Source: Clostridia bacterium (GTDB lineage: Bacteria > Bacillota > Clostridia > Oscillospirales > Acutalibacteraceae). Taken from it: a DNA stretch of 34,548 nucleotides. The position numbers were made by a program, and so were the translations under genes. How positions within the stretch are numbered: the first letter of the stretch is position 1; each line of letters opens with the position of its first letter. Of this stretch, positions 16,222-23,657 are shown one piece after another. Location of the stretch: the NCBI GenBank assembly GCA_017410585.1, contig JAFQQM010000017.1, positions 1 through 34,548 of the forward strand, read 5' to 3'. Under the pieces are notes generated by a model. The model had not been told where the DNA came from, made no database searches, and saw nothing but the letters and a program-made list of their open reading frames with translations.

Positions 16222-17426
16222 TCGCTAAAACGTCTTACTTCCGTGTGGCTTGTCTGCTGACCGCGCTGGCGTTGGTGCTGGTGCTGTTTCCGATGAGCAC
16301 CGTCACTCCCCGTGCCAAATCGGTAGAGGAACTGCAACAGGAACAAGAAGAACTGCGTGACCGTATCGAAGAGTTGGAAGGGGAAAAGGATGCCCTGTCC
16401 GACAGTTTGGAGGATCAGCAGATCCGTCTGGGCATCATCAACGAGCAGGTGCAGTCCAAACAGCGTGAGATCCTGCTCAATCAGCAACAGATCGACGCCA
16501 AGGATGAGGAGATCAACGCCAAACTGGCGGAGATTGCCGCCCGTGAAGCGGAGATCGCTCACGAATTCGATTATTTGAAAAAGCGCTTAAATCAGGTCTC
16601 CAAGACCGGTAACCTCAGCGAATTTCAGATGGTGCTGTCCACCGAGAACTACGTGGATTACCTGATCAAGAGCAAGGTGATGAAGGCGATCGCCGCCAAC
16701 GACGAGAAGACCATCCGTGCGTTGGAAGGCGAGATCGGCATCATCAATAAGCAGAAGGACGAACTGCAGGCACAGCGGGATGAACTGGGTGCCAAGCAGA
16801 AAGAGATGGAAGCGCTGAAAGTCGAACTGGATAAGTTGTACGACGAAGTGGCAACGGCGGTGGCCAATCTGGAAGCGGATATCGATTATTACCGCAATCA
16901 GATCGCCATCTCCAAGGACGAGGAAGCGGAACTGGAAGCCGCCATTGCCGAGAAACTGGCGCAGGGTGACAACAATCAGGCGTTCAAGACCGGCTCGATG
17001 TACTGGCCGTCGACCCAGTGCACCATCCTCACCTCGACCTACGGCTATCGTTGGGGACGCCTGCATAAGGGCATCGACATTGCCTGCTACGGTGACGCCC
17101 ACGGCAAGGATATCATCGCCGCCGCCGATGGCGTGGTGCTGGATATCAACGATACCTACGAATACGGCTACGGTTGGAGCAGTGGCTACGGCTATTGCGT
17201 GCTGGTCGACCACGGTCTGGACGAGTACGGCCGCCGTGTGGTGACCATGTATGCGCATATGTCCAAGGTACTGGTCACGCCGGGTCAGTACGTTGTCGGC
17301 GGTAAGACCCGTCTGGGCGACGTCGGCAATACCGGCGAATCCTACGGCGCGCACATTCACTTTGAGGTGCGTTTGGACGGTGTGCCGGTCGATCCGCTCG
17401 GCAACGGCTACGTGGCTGTGCCGTAA
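16218..17426 (+). CDS. Coiled-coil M23 endopeptidase, likely FtsEX-regulated hydrolase
   Basis: A 402-residue exported protein. A signal peptide (about 1-33, ending near TPRAKS) is followed by a long heptad-rich coiled coil (about 35-255) and a C-terminal LytM/M23 domain. Zinc and catalytic residues are intact: H283-x3-D287, H347 in YAHMS, and H379-x-H381 in GAHIHFE. EnvC of Proteobacteria has the same coiled coil but a dead LytM domain, so this protein is more likely a direct endopeptidase switched on by FtsX. The ATGA overlap with ftsX supports functional coupling. GGAGG lies 12 bases before the start. Confidence 0.9.
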   Translation: MIAKTSYFRVACLLTALALVLVLFPMSTVTPRAKSVEELQQEQEELRDRIEELEGEKDALSDSLEDQQIRLGIINEQVQSKQREILLNQQQIDAKDEEINAKLAEIAAREAEIAHEFDYLKKRLNQVSKTGNLSEFQMVLSTENYVDYLIKSKVMKAIAANDEKTIRALEGEIGIINKQKDELQAQRDELGAKQKEMEALKVELDKLYDEVATAVANLEADIDYYRNQIAISKDEEAELEAAIAEKLAQGDNNQAFKTGSMYWPSTQCTILTSTYGYRWGRLHKGIDIACYGDAHGKDIIAAADGVVLDINDTYEYGYGWSSGYGYCVLVDHGLDEYGRRVVTMYAHMSKVLVTPGQYVVGGKTRLGDVGNTGESYGAHIHFEVRLDGVPVDPLGNGYVAVP

Positions 17427-17447
17427 ACCAAACGTTAGGAGCAGTTT

Positions 17448-18689
17448 ATGAACAAGAAAATCTCACTCGGCACGGCGATTGCTTTGATTGCCCTTGCCGT
17501 CGCTTTGGCGGTCACGCTGACGATGATGTTTTCTATGGAACGCTTTTCCGCCACCGTGACCGACGTCAACCAGCGGCAATCGCTGCTTGACTATCTCACC
17601 GAGGTGGATAAAAAGGTGCGTGAGGAGTACTCCGGCACCATCGACGAGATCGGCCTGCGTGAGGCGGTAGCGGCGAGTTACCTCTCCGGTATCGGTGATC
17701 CGTACGCCGATTATCTCACCGCCGACGAATACGCGGCGGTCGAGGCGGTGCTGAAAGGCGAAGCGGAGGGCTTCGGCCTGACGGTGGAATACGACCAAAA
17801 CGCCGAACTGGTGGTGCGTGCGGTGGCGACCAACTCGCCGTCGGCGCTTGCCGGAATGCAGGTGGGGGATATCGTTCGCGTGGTCAACGACACCGCCGTC
17901 GGCACCGAACTGACCCTTTTGGACGTGCAGGATCTGTTGGCTACCGCCGGTAAGGTGCAGTTGACGGTCACCCGCGAGGGGGAAGAACAGTCCTTCTCGC
18001 TGATCTCGGCGGTGTACACGTTGGAATCGGTCAGCGGTAAGATGCTGGATAACAGCATCGGCTATATCCGCATCACCAACTTCAGCGACATCACCTTCGG
18101 GCAGTTTGAGACGCTGTATGAGTCGCTTCGCTCGCAGGGAGCGATCGGCTTTATCTTTGACCTGCGCGGTAACGCCGGCGGTTCGTTGGCGGCTACCCAA
18201 CAGGTGTTGGAGATCCTGCTGCCCAACGCCACTTACGCCACCTTGAAACGTGGCGACAAGATCGAAAATCTCACCAGCAAAGGGACTACCGAGGTGGCGC
18301 TGTCGTCGGTCACGCTGATCAATGGCAGCACCTCCGGCGAGGCGGAACTGTTTGCGGGTGCGCTGACGGAATTTAACAAGACTAAACTGGTCGGCACCGC
18401 CTCCCACGGCTGTGCGATGGTGCAGGAATATTTTGCGCTGACCAGCACCAATGCCCGTATCAAACTGTCGGTCGGCGAACTGTCGTTGCCCAAGAGCGGC
18501 AGTTGGCAAGGAAAGGGTCTGACCCCGATGAAGGAGGTCTCTTCTTTCTCGGCGGAGTTGTCCGACCCGCAGTTGGTGGCGGCGCAGGAACTGCTGTTGG
18601 GCAGTAATATGAACACCGTTACCACCACGACCACCACGGCGACCACGACCGGCACGACCACCACGACCGCGCCGGAATCCGAGGAATAA
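17448..18689 (+). CDS. S41-family (C-terminal processing peptidase-like) PDZ protein, active site atypical
   Basis: A 413-residue membrane-anchored protein. One N-terminal membrane segment (about 7-29), a dimerising region, a PDZ domain (about 95-180) and an S41 domain (about 195-360) give the Ctp layout, and position after ftsEX-M23 matches CtpB-like genes in Firmicutes. An ungapped comparison with the E. coli Tsp active-site stretch puts Gly297 at the nucleophile serine and Cys322 at the catalytic lysine. A serine (S296) is adjacent, within S-T-S-G-E. The protein ends in a Thr-rich tail of about 20 residues with nothing after it but APESEE. It may be a pseudoprotease that binds substrates through its PDZ domain, or may use a different dyad. 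AGGAG fixes the start. Confidence 0.82.
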   Translation: MNKKISLGTAIALIALAVALAVTLTMMFSMERFSATVTDVNQRQSLLDYLTEVDKKVREEYSGTIDEIGLREAVAASYLSGIGDPYADYLTADEYAAVEAVLKGEAEGFGLTVEYDQNAELVVRAVATNSPSALAGMQVGDIVRVVNDTAVGTELTLLDVQDLLATAGKVQLTVTREGEEQSFSLISAVYTLESVSGKMLDNSIGYIRITNFSDITFGQFETLYESLRSQGAIGFIFDLRGNAGGSLAATQQVLEILLPNATYATLKRGDKIENLTSKGTTEVALSSVTLINGSTSGEAELFAGALTEFNKTKLVGTASHGCAMVQEYFALTSTNARIKLSVGELSLPKSGSWQGKGLTPMKEVSSFSAELSDPQLVAAQELLLGSNMNTVTTTTTTATTTGTTTTTAPESEE

Positions 18690-18694
18690 CCCCA

Positions 18695-18722
18695 AAAATC
18701 CCTGCTCGCGCAGGGATTTTTT
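18695..18722 (+). terminator. Intrinsic terminator of the ftsEX cluster
   Basis: ATCCCTGC (18698-18705) pairs with GCAGGGAT (18710-18717), flanked by AAAA and TTTTT. It lies directly after the S41 gene. Confidence 0.9.
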
Positions 18723-18759
18723 CGCCGGATAACCAACTGGAAAAAACAAGGAGAAATCT

Positions 18760-20136
18760 ATGCAATACGACGTCATTATCATCGGTGCCGGACCGGGCGG
18801 TATCTTTTCCGCCTACGAGTTGTCCCAATTGGCGCCGCAACTGAAAATTCTGGTGCTGGAGGAAGGCAATCCGCTGGATAAGCGGAAATGTCCCATCGAC
18901 GGCAAGACCGTGAAATCCTGCATCGGCTGTCAGCCGTGTTCCATTATGAACGGCTTCGGTGGCGCCGGTGCGTTTTCGGACGGTAAGTATAACATCACCA
19001 ACGCTTTCGGCGGCACGCTGTACGAGTATATCGGCAAGGAGACTGCCACCGAACTGATGAAATACGTAGACAGCATCAACCTGTCTCATGGCGGCGAGGG
19101 GACCAAACTGTACACCACCGCCAACAGCCAGATCAAAACGCTTTGCCTGCAAAACGGTCTGCACCTGCTGGATGCGTCGGTCCGTCACCTCGGTACCGAC
19201 ATCAACTACGTGGTGTTGGAAAATCTGTATAACGAACTGAAAGAGAAGGTGGATTTCCGGTTCCGCTGTCCTGCGGATGCGGTCCGTCGCGAAGGGGAGG
19301 GCTACGCCGTCTCCACCGCCGCCGGCGAGTTTACCGGTCGATACTGTGTCATCTCCGCCGGTCGGAGCGGCAGTAAATGGATGGAAAAGGTATGCCGCGA
19401 GATGGGCATCCCCACCCACTCCAACCGCGTGGACATCGGCGTGCGTGTGGAACTGCCGGCCGAGGTGTTCGCCCACCTGACCGACGAGTTGTACGAGAGC
19501 AAGATCATCTACCGTACCGAAAAGTACGGCGACCTCGTCCGTACCTTCTGTATGAATCCCAAGGGCGCGGTGGTCAACGAAAACACCAACGGCATCGTGA
19601 CGGTCAACGGTCACAGTTACGAAGACCCCGCCAAGCAGACCAAGAATACCAACTTCGCCCTGCTGGTTGCCAAGCATTTTTCCGAGCCGTTTAAGGACTC
19701 TAACGGTTACGGCGAGAGCATCGCGCGGCTGTCCAATATGCTCGGCGGCGGCGTCATCGTCCAGCGCTTCGGCGATCTGGTGCGAGGCCGTCGGTCCAAC
19801 CCCGACCGCATCCGCGAATCGTTTACCGAGCCGACGTTGCACGCCACGCCGGGTGATCTGTCGCTGGTCATTCCGAAACGTATTTTAGACGGCATCATCG
19901 AGATGATCTACGCGCTGGATAAGATCGCCCCCGGTACTGCCAACGACGATACGCTGTTGTACGGCGTGGAGGTCAAGTTCTACAATATGGAGGTCGCCAT
20001 CGACGAAAACCTTGAGACGATGTACGACGGTCTGTACGCCATCGGTGATTGCAGCGGTATCACCCACTCGCTGTCCCACGCGTCCGCGTCGGGCGTGTAC
20101 GTGGCCCGCCGTATCGCGGAGAAGGAGTCTGTCTGA
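18760..20136 (+). CDS. Uncharacterised FAD-dependent oxidoreductase (COG2509-like)
   Basis: A 458-residue flavoprotein. The N-terminal GAGPGGIFSAYEL is the FAD-binding Rossmann motif. A Cys-rich segment (KCPIDGK...SCIGCQPCSIMNGFGGAGAFSDGKYN) and the C-terminal YAIGDCSGITHSLSHASASGVYVAR are characteristic of a family of FAD-dependent dehydrogenases of unknown substrate. Family length matches. AAGGAGA precedes the ATG. The stop overlaps the start of the 2H phosphoesterase gene by one base, so the two are translated together. Confidence 0.85.
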   Translation: MQYDVIIIGAGPGGIFSAYELSQLAPQLKILVLEEGNPLDKRKCPIDGKTVKSCIGCQPCSIMNGFGGAGAFSDGKYNITNAFGGTLYEYIGKETATELMKYVDSINLSHGGEGTKLYTTANSQIKTLCLQNGLHLLDASVRHLGTDINYVVLENLYNELKEKVDFRFRCPADAVRREGEGYAVSTAAGEFTGRYCVISAGRSGSKWMEKVCREMGIPTHSNRVDIGVRVELPAEVFAHLTDELYESKIIYRTEKYGDLVRTFCMNPKGAVVNENTNGIVTVNGHSYEDPAKQTKNTNFALLVAKHFSEPFKDSNGYGESIARLSNMLGGGVIVQRFGDLVRGRRSNPDRIRESFTEPTLHATPGDLSLVIPKRILDGIIEMIYALDKIAPGTANDDTLLYGVEVKFYNMEVAIDENLETMYDGLYAIGDCSGITHSLSHASASGVYVARRIAEKESV

Positions 20137-20663
20137 TGGTCCTCTGGATCGCGTGTGATGCCGAACGGGAGTTGGCGTCGATCCGCTCGCTTTGCCGCGA
20201 ACACAATCGGCGGATCGGATTGTCGGAAGTGGCATTTTCGCTTCCTCAACACGTTTCGCTGAAGATCTCCTTCCCCGTTTCGGATACGCAGGTCGAAGCG
20301 GTTATCACTCGTCTGGAACAGATCGTGCAAGAGGCACCGCCGCTGTTGCTGAAACCGAAAGCGATCGAACGGCAAGGGGAGGTGCTTTGGCTGGCGTTTG
20401 AACCGACGGCGGCGCTGGTCGAATTGCATCGGGAGTTAGATGAGGTAATGGAAAGGGAATTCGGCGTTTTACCGCATCCGTATGACTTAGATTTCCGTTT
20501 TCATTCCACCTTGTTTTTGGATGCGGATACCGATCGGTTGATGCGGATGGAGCGGTTGTTATCCAACCTGACGCTTCCGCCGCCCTTTACCGTTAACCGC
20601 TTTTTTATCGGTTGTTCTCCGTCCGGTCGGGCAGGAGAGTACACCGTCTGCAAACGGATATAA
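20136..20663 (+). CDS. 2H phosphoesterase (2'-5' RNA ligase/LigT-like) protein
   Basis: A 175-residue protein with the two HxS/T motifs that define the 2H superfamily: H39-V-S41-L and H123-S-T125-L, about 84 residues apart. Members act on 2',3'-cyclic or 2'-5' phosphodiester bonds in RNA ends or nucleotides. I chose ATG 20136, which overlaps the TGA of the previous gene and follows GGAGAAGGAG; the longer frame would run far back into that gene. A bidirectional terminator follows at once. Confidence 0.8.
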   Translation: MVLWIACDAERELASIRSLCREHNRRIGLSEVAFSLPQHVSLKISFPVSDTQVEAVITRLEQIVQEAPPLLLKPKAIERQGEVLWLAFEPTAALVELHRELDEVMEREFGVLPHPYDLDFRFHSTLFLDADTDRLMRMERLLSNLTLPPPFTVNRFFIGCSPSGRAGEYTVCKRI

Positions 20664-20699
20664 AAAAGCCTTGTTTGGCATGGCCAAACAAGGCTTTTT
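20663..20699. terminator. Bidirectional intrinsic terminator
   Basis: Perfect 17-bp inverted repeat (20663-20679 with 20683-20699) with AAAAAGCC and GGCTTTTT ends and loop ATG. Its A-tract and T-tract let it work in both directions. It ends the 2H phosphoesterase transcript and would also end the decayed minus-strand ORF next to it. Confidence 0.93.
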
Positions 20700-20702
20700 G
20701 CT

Positions 20703-20834
20703 TTAGATGCGGGCGTTTGGTTTTTTGCCGGTGGCTTGGATGCAGAGCCAAACGGTCAGCTACACCACGAAGTAGACCAGCAGGAAAATGCCGGTGAAAA
20801 TGAGCAACACCAACGGCTCAAATCGGTAAGCGGA
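20703..20834 (-). pseudogene. Remnant of a small membrane-protein ORF with an in-frame amber codon
   Basis: On the minus strand one frame reads RFEPLVLLIFTGIFLLVYFVV, then TAG (20760-20762), then LTVWLCIQATGKKPNARI and TAA (20703-20705). The first part is a convincing membrane helix, and the reading continues sensibly after the TAG to a stop placed directly before the bidirectional terminator. No ribosome binding site or ATG is visible upstream, where the terminator of the 5'-nucleotidase gene begins. I read it as the 3' end of a lost gene inactivated by a nonsense change. A sequencing error or a random hydrophobic frame are alternatives. Confidence 0.4.
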
Positions 20835-20870
20835 AAAAAAGGAACGCGCAGAAGGTTTCCTCTGCGCGTT
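20834..20870 (-). terminator. Intrinsic terminator of the 5'-nucleotidase gene
   Basis: On the minus strand AACGCGCAGA and TCTGCGCGTT form a perfect 10-bp stem around an 8-base loop. After two C residues a T7 run follows (A7 at 20834-20840 on the plus strand). Confidence 0.9.
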
Positions 20871-20876
20871 TGTCGT

Positions 20877-22544
20877 TTATTCCAGACCGCCGTCTAAAAT
20901 ATAGTCGGCCAGCAGATCGCGGGCGTACAAACCTTCGATCCGATCGATCTCGGTCAGTTTGTTGGGGGCATACTGCGAGGTGTAACTGTCCACGATGACG
21001 TAATAGGTGGCGTTGTTGTCGATGTTTGCTTTGACCGTGTTGCCGTAATCGCCGTAGGCGATGTGGTAGCGGTCGTTGTTGGTGTAGAAGAACTTATTTT
21101 TCAGTTCCCGTCCCTTGATCGAGCAAAGCACCAGATCGTTGTCAAACGGCAACAGCATCTGCAACATCCCGTAGGTCACTTCGCCGGGATCCATATCGTA
21201 GGGACTGCGGGTGGAAAGGAAACCGCCGCCCAACGCGATATCGTACTCGTCCCCCCAACGCGCCAAGCCTTCTTCATAATACAACTTGGCGACCAGATCG
21301 CAGAGGGTATCGCTGGAACGGTACCGCCCGTTGTAGCCGAGCATCCGATCACCGATGGCGATATCGTCGGCGTATTTGTCCAACAGTTGATCGACGAGCG
21401 GATCGTCTGCCAGATGCGAGTAGGTGCTGTTTTGCACGAACTCGGCGACGTTGACCGTTCGATGGCCGTTGGCGATGTTGACGGTCAGTTCGGTGTGGGA
21501 GAGACCTTTGTTCTCGCCGCCGTTTTGCAGGTGATATACCCCGTGGCGATCCTTCAGCACGTACCGCTGGTGGGTGTGACCCTCAAACACCAGATCCACG
21601 ACCCCGTCCGACAGATCGATATCGTAATACGAAGCGATGGCGTTGGCGGAAATATCGGTCACGCCGCTCTTGGATTGTCCGTGACCGTCGTGCAACGAGT
21701 AGACGATGAGATCGGCCCCCTGCGAACGGAGTTTTTGTGCCTCCGCCTTGACCAACGCGGTGAGTTCACTGCCGACCTTAAAGTAGATATCCTGCGTTTT
21801 GTCGGCGGAGATGGAACTGTAGCAATCGCCGATGGCGCCGATGATACCGATCTTGACACCGCCCTGCTCGACCATCACCGACGGCTGGGCGTAATCCACC
21901 CGCTGACCGGTCGTGCGGTCGTAGATATTGATGGCCAGTAGCGGGAATTTTGCTTGCTGTGCGTTTTTCTCAACGGCGGCCTCGCCCCAGTCGTATTCGT
22001 GGTTGCCGAGGGTCATGGCGGTGAAATCCAGCGCGTTCATCCAATCGGTGATGATCAACCCTTGCGTGAGGTTGGATTCCGAACTGCCCTGCCACATATC
22101 GCCGGAGGAGAGGAATAACGCCAACTCATCCGCTTCGCGGCTCTGTTTTAAATAGGTGGTCAGTTCGTCCACGCCCGGCTGGTCGGCGGTATCGGCAAAT
22201 TTCCCGTGCAGGTCGTTTAAGACGTAGAAATCCACCACCACCACGACGGTGAAGTTGCAGGTATCGCACAGCCCGTTGTTATCTTGGTCGGCGTGTTGGC
22301 AACGATTGTCCTCCACCAATACGTCACCGCTGCCGCTTGGGCGGGTGCCGGTGGTGGCTTTGGTCGGTGCGGTGGTGGGGTAGACGTTGCCTTGCGCATC
22401 GGTCCATGTCGGGTGGGAAAACTGCAGGGAACTTTTGGTGGTAGAACCGGTGGTGGTGCCGTCGCTGTCGACCGGTACCTGCGTCTGGCAGGCGGCCGTC
22501 AGCAGTACGAACGCCGCCAATAATAAAATGGCAAATTTCTTCAT
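20877..22544 (-). CDS. Surface lipoprotein 5'-nucleotidase / metallophosphoesterase (UshA-like)
   Basis: A 555-residue lipoprotein: signal peptide with lipobox T-A-A-C19, Thr/Ser-rich spacer (about 25-70), a small Cys/Asp motif (C82...DQDNNGLC93DTC96) resembling a metal-binding loop, then a two-domain 5'-nucleotidase. Metallophosphatase ligands are D111-L-H113, G-D149, G-N181-H182-E, H285 in SLHDGHGQ and G-H323-T-H325. The C-terminal domain (about 380-540, GYNGRYRSSDTLCDLVAKLYYEE) fits the substrate-binding 5_nucleotid_C fold. It should hydrolyse extracellular nucleotides or related phosphoesters outside the membrane. I chose ATG 22544, with AAAGGA 7 bases upstream, over the ATG six codons earlier. 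Transcribed from its own strong promoter. Confidence 0.92.
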   Translation of the reverse strand: MKKFAILLLAAFVLLTAACQTQVPVDSDGTTTGSTTKSSLQFSHPTWTDAQGNVYPTTAPTKATTGTRPSGSGDVLVEDNRCQHADQDNNGLCDTCNFTVVVVVDFYVLNDLHGKFADTADQPGVDELTTYLKQSREADELALFLSSGDMWQGSSESNLTQGLIITDWMNALDFTAMTLGNHEYDWGEAAVEKNAQQAKFPLLAINIYDRTTGQRVDYAQPSVMVEQGGVKIGIIGAIGDCYSSISADKTQDIYFKVGSELTALVKAEAQKLRSQGADLIVYSLHDGHGQSKSGVTDISANAIASYYDIDLSDGVVDLVFEGHTHQRYVLKDRHGVYHLQNGGENKGLSHTELTVNIANGHRTVNVAEFVQNSTYSHLADDPLVDQLLDKYADDIAIGDRMLGYNGRYRSSDTLCDLVAKLYYEEGLARWGDEYDIALGGGFLSTRSPYDMDPGEVTYGMLQMLLPFDNDLVLCSIKGRELKNKFFYTNNDRYHIAYGDYGNTVKANIDNNATYYVIVDSYTSQYAPNKLTEIDRIEGLYARDLLADYILDGGLE

Positions 22545-22599
22545 AGGATATTCCTTTTCCACATAATAAACGATTATCTATTATTATAAGACAGTTATT

Positions 22600-22627
22600 A
22601 TTATAACACAGCCGGTGCGGGTGTCAA
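22600..22627 (-). promoter_or_regulatory. Promoter of the 5'-nucleotidase gene
   Basis: On the minus strand TTGACA (22622-22627) and TATAAT (22600-22605) are separated by 16 bp. Both hexamers are full consensus. Confidence 0.82.
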
Positions 22628-22651
22628 GGGAAAAGCCTTGCGAATTTCTCC

Positions 22652-22678
22652 ACAATTCAACAAATTTTGTTGAATTGT
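22652..22678. promoter_or_regulatory. 13-bp perfect inverted repeat, candidate operator
   Basis: ACAATTCAACAAA (22652-22664), one central base and TTTGTTGAATTGT (22666-22678). It lies 24 bp upstream of the -35 box of the minus-strand promoter and about 95 bp upstream of the plus-strand promoter. It is AT-rich, has no T-run consistent with a terminator and is best explained as a binding site. The 320-bp gap 22545-22864 otherwise holds only the two promoters and the leader repeat, with no gene seen. Confidence 0.55.
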
Positions 22679-22772
22679 AAACCGAAAAGCGCAATTGCAT
22701 CAAAATGTACGGAGTGGGAATTGTTCAAAGTGCCGAAAGTGTTTCAAAAGGAAAAAAACTATCGAAAAAAGG

Positions 22773-22801
22773 TTGTTTTAGAGGATAAGTTGTAGTATAA
22801 T
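22773..22801 (+). promoter_or_regulatory. Promoter of the RDD gene (possibly the whole ABC cluster)
   Basis: TTGTTT (22773-22778), a 17-bp spacer and TATAAT (22796-22801). Confidence 0.75.
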
Positions 22802-22819
22802 GATAGCGTCTAGAATTAT

Positions 22820-22842
22820 GGTGTCATACTATGTATGTCACC
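22820..22842. promoter_or_regulatory. Leader inverted repeat, candidate operator or 5'UTR hairpin
   Basis: GGTGTCATAC (22820-22829), TAT, GTATGTCACC (22833-22842): 10-bp arms with a single T-T mismatch. It lies just after the predicted transcription start and ends 6 bases before the AAAGGAGG site. A dimeric regulator bound here would block transcription, or the RNA hairpin could affect ribosome access. Confidence 0.5.
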
Positions 22843-22864
22843 CCGTCGAAAGGAGGAATTCCCG

Positions 22865-23611
22865 ATGATGTACGATCTGCAAAAAGCGAGTATGTGGAAA
22901 CGCATCTCCGCTTGGCTTTTGGACTTTATTTTGCTGGTTATCGTTATCACCGGTGTCGCGTTTGCGATTTCCTCCTTTTTAAATTATGACGAGACGGTCG
23001 CGCAGTACAACGCTCTGCAAAAGCAGTACATCGACGAGTACGGCGTGGATCTGTCGGTGACCCAGCCCAACGAAGAACAACTGGCAATTCGTAATCAGGC
23101 GGACGAAGCCTTCCGCAACGATCCCGAAGCGGTGCGGTTGTATGGGCAGACGGTCAGTTACCGTTTGATCATTGTCGTGTTTTCCGTGCTTCTTGCCTAC
23201 GTGCTGTTGGAATTCGTGGTGCCGCTGTTGTTTGGCAACGGACAGACGGTCGGCAAAAAAATCTTCGGCATCGCCGTGATGCGGGAAGACGGTGTGCGGC
23301 TGACACCGCTGGCGTTGTTTGCGCGGGCGATCCTCGGCAAGTACACCATCGAAACGATGTTGCCGATCATGCTGGTGTTGCTGATGTTTGACGGAACGAT
23401 GGGCATCATCGGCACCGCCGTTATAGCCGCCTTGCTCATCAGCCAGATCATTCTGGTGGCGGCGACCAAGACCAACTCCGCTATCCACGACAAACTGGCC
23501 TTCACCGTGGCGGTGGATATGGCCAGCCAGATGATCTTCAATACGCCGGAAGAACTGCTGGCGTACAAAAAGCGGATGCAGGCGGAAAAGGCCGAGAAAG
23601 CGGTCTATTAA
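22865..23611 (+). CDS. RDD family membrane protein
   Basis: A 248-residue integral membrane protein. The first helix carries the RDD signature (KRISAWLLDFILLVIVI with R and D at the expected spacing), and further membrane segments occur near 97-120 and 165-210. RDD proteins are poorly characterised; some act in ion or Na+/H+ exchange. ATG 22865 follows AAAGGAGG by 8 bases; the adjacent ATG at 22868 is also possible. No terminator separates it from the ABC transporter genes 46 bases downstream, so it may be the first gene of that transcript. Confidence 0.82.
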   Translation: MMYDLQKASMWKRISAWLLDFILLVIVITGVAFAISSFLNYDETVAQYNALQKQYIDEYGVDLSVTQPNEEQLAIRNQADEAFRNDPEAVRLYGQTVSYRLIIVVFSVLLAYVLLEFVVPLLFGNGQTVGKKIFGIAVMREDGVRLTPLALFARAILGKYTIETMLPIMLVLLMFDGTMGIIGTAVIAALLISQIILVAATKTNSAIHDKLAFTVAVDMASQMIFNTPEELLAYKKRMQAEKAEKAVY

Positions 23612-23620
23612 CAATGTCTC

Positions 23621-23637
23621 TTATTTTGTTGAAATAA
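23621..23637. promoter_or_regulatory. Short inverted repeat before the ABC transporter genes
   Basis: TTATTT-TGTTG-AAATAA. It contains the string ATTTTGTTGAA, which is also found in the right arm of the palindrome at 22652-22678. It may be a half-site for the same regulator, but the match is short and AT-rich. Confidence 0.3.
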
Positions 23638-23657
23638 ACAGTTGAAAGGAAGAGAGT

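Noticed and set aside
20612-20797. Short plus-strand open frame spanning the terminator
   Set aside because: It overlaps the end of the 2H phosphoesterase gene and crosses a perfect bidirectional terminator, with no ribosome binding site.
22665-22701. Palindrome at 22652-22678 as an intrinsic terminator
   Set aside because: The stem is AT-rich, no T-run follows on either strand, and it lies between two divergent promoters where no transcript needs to end.
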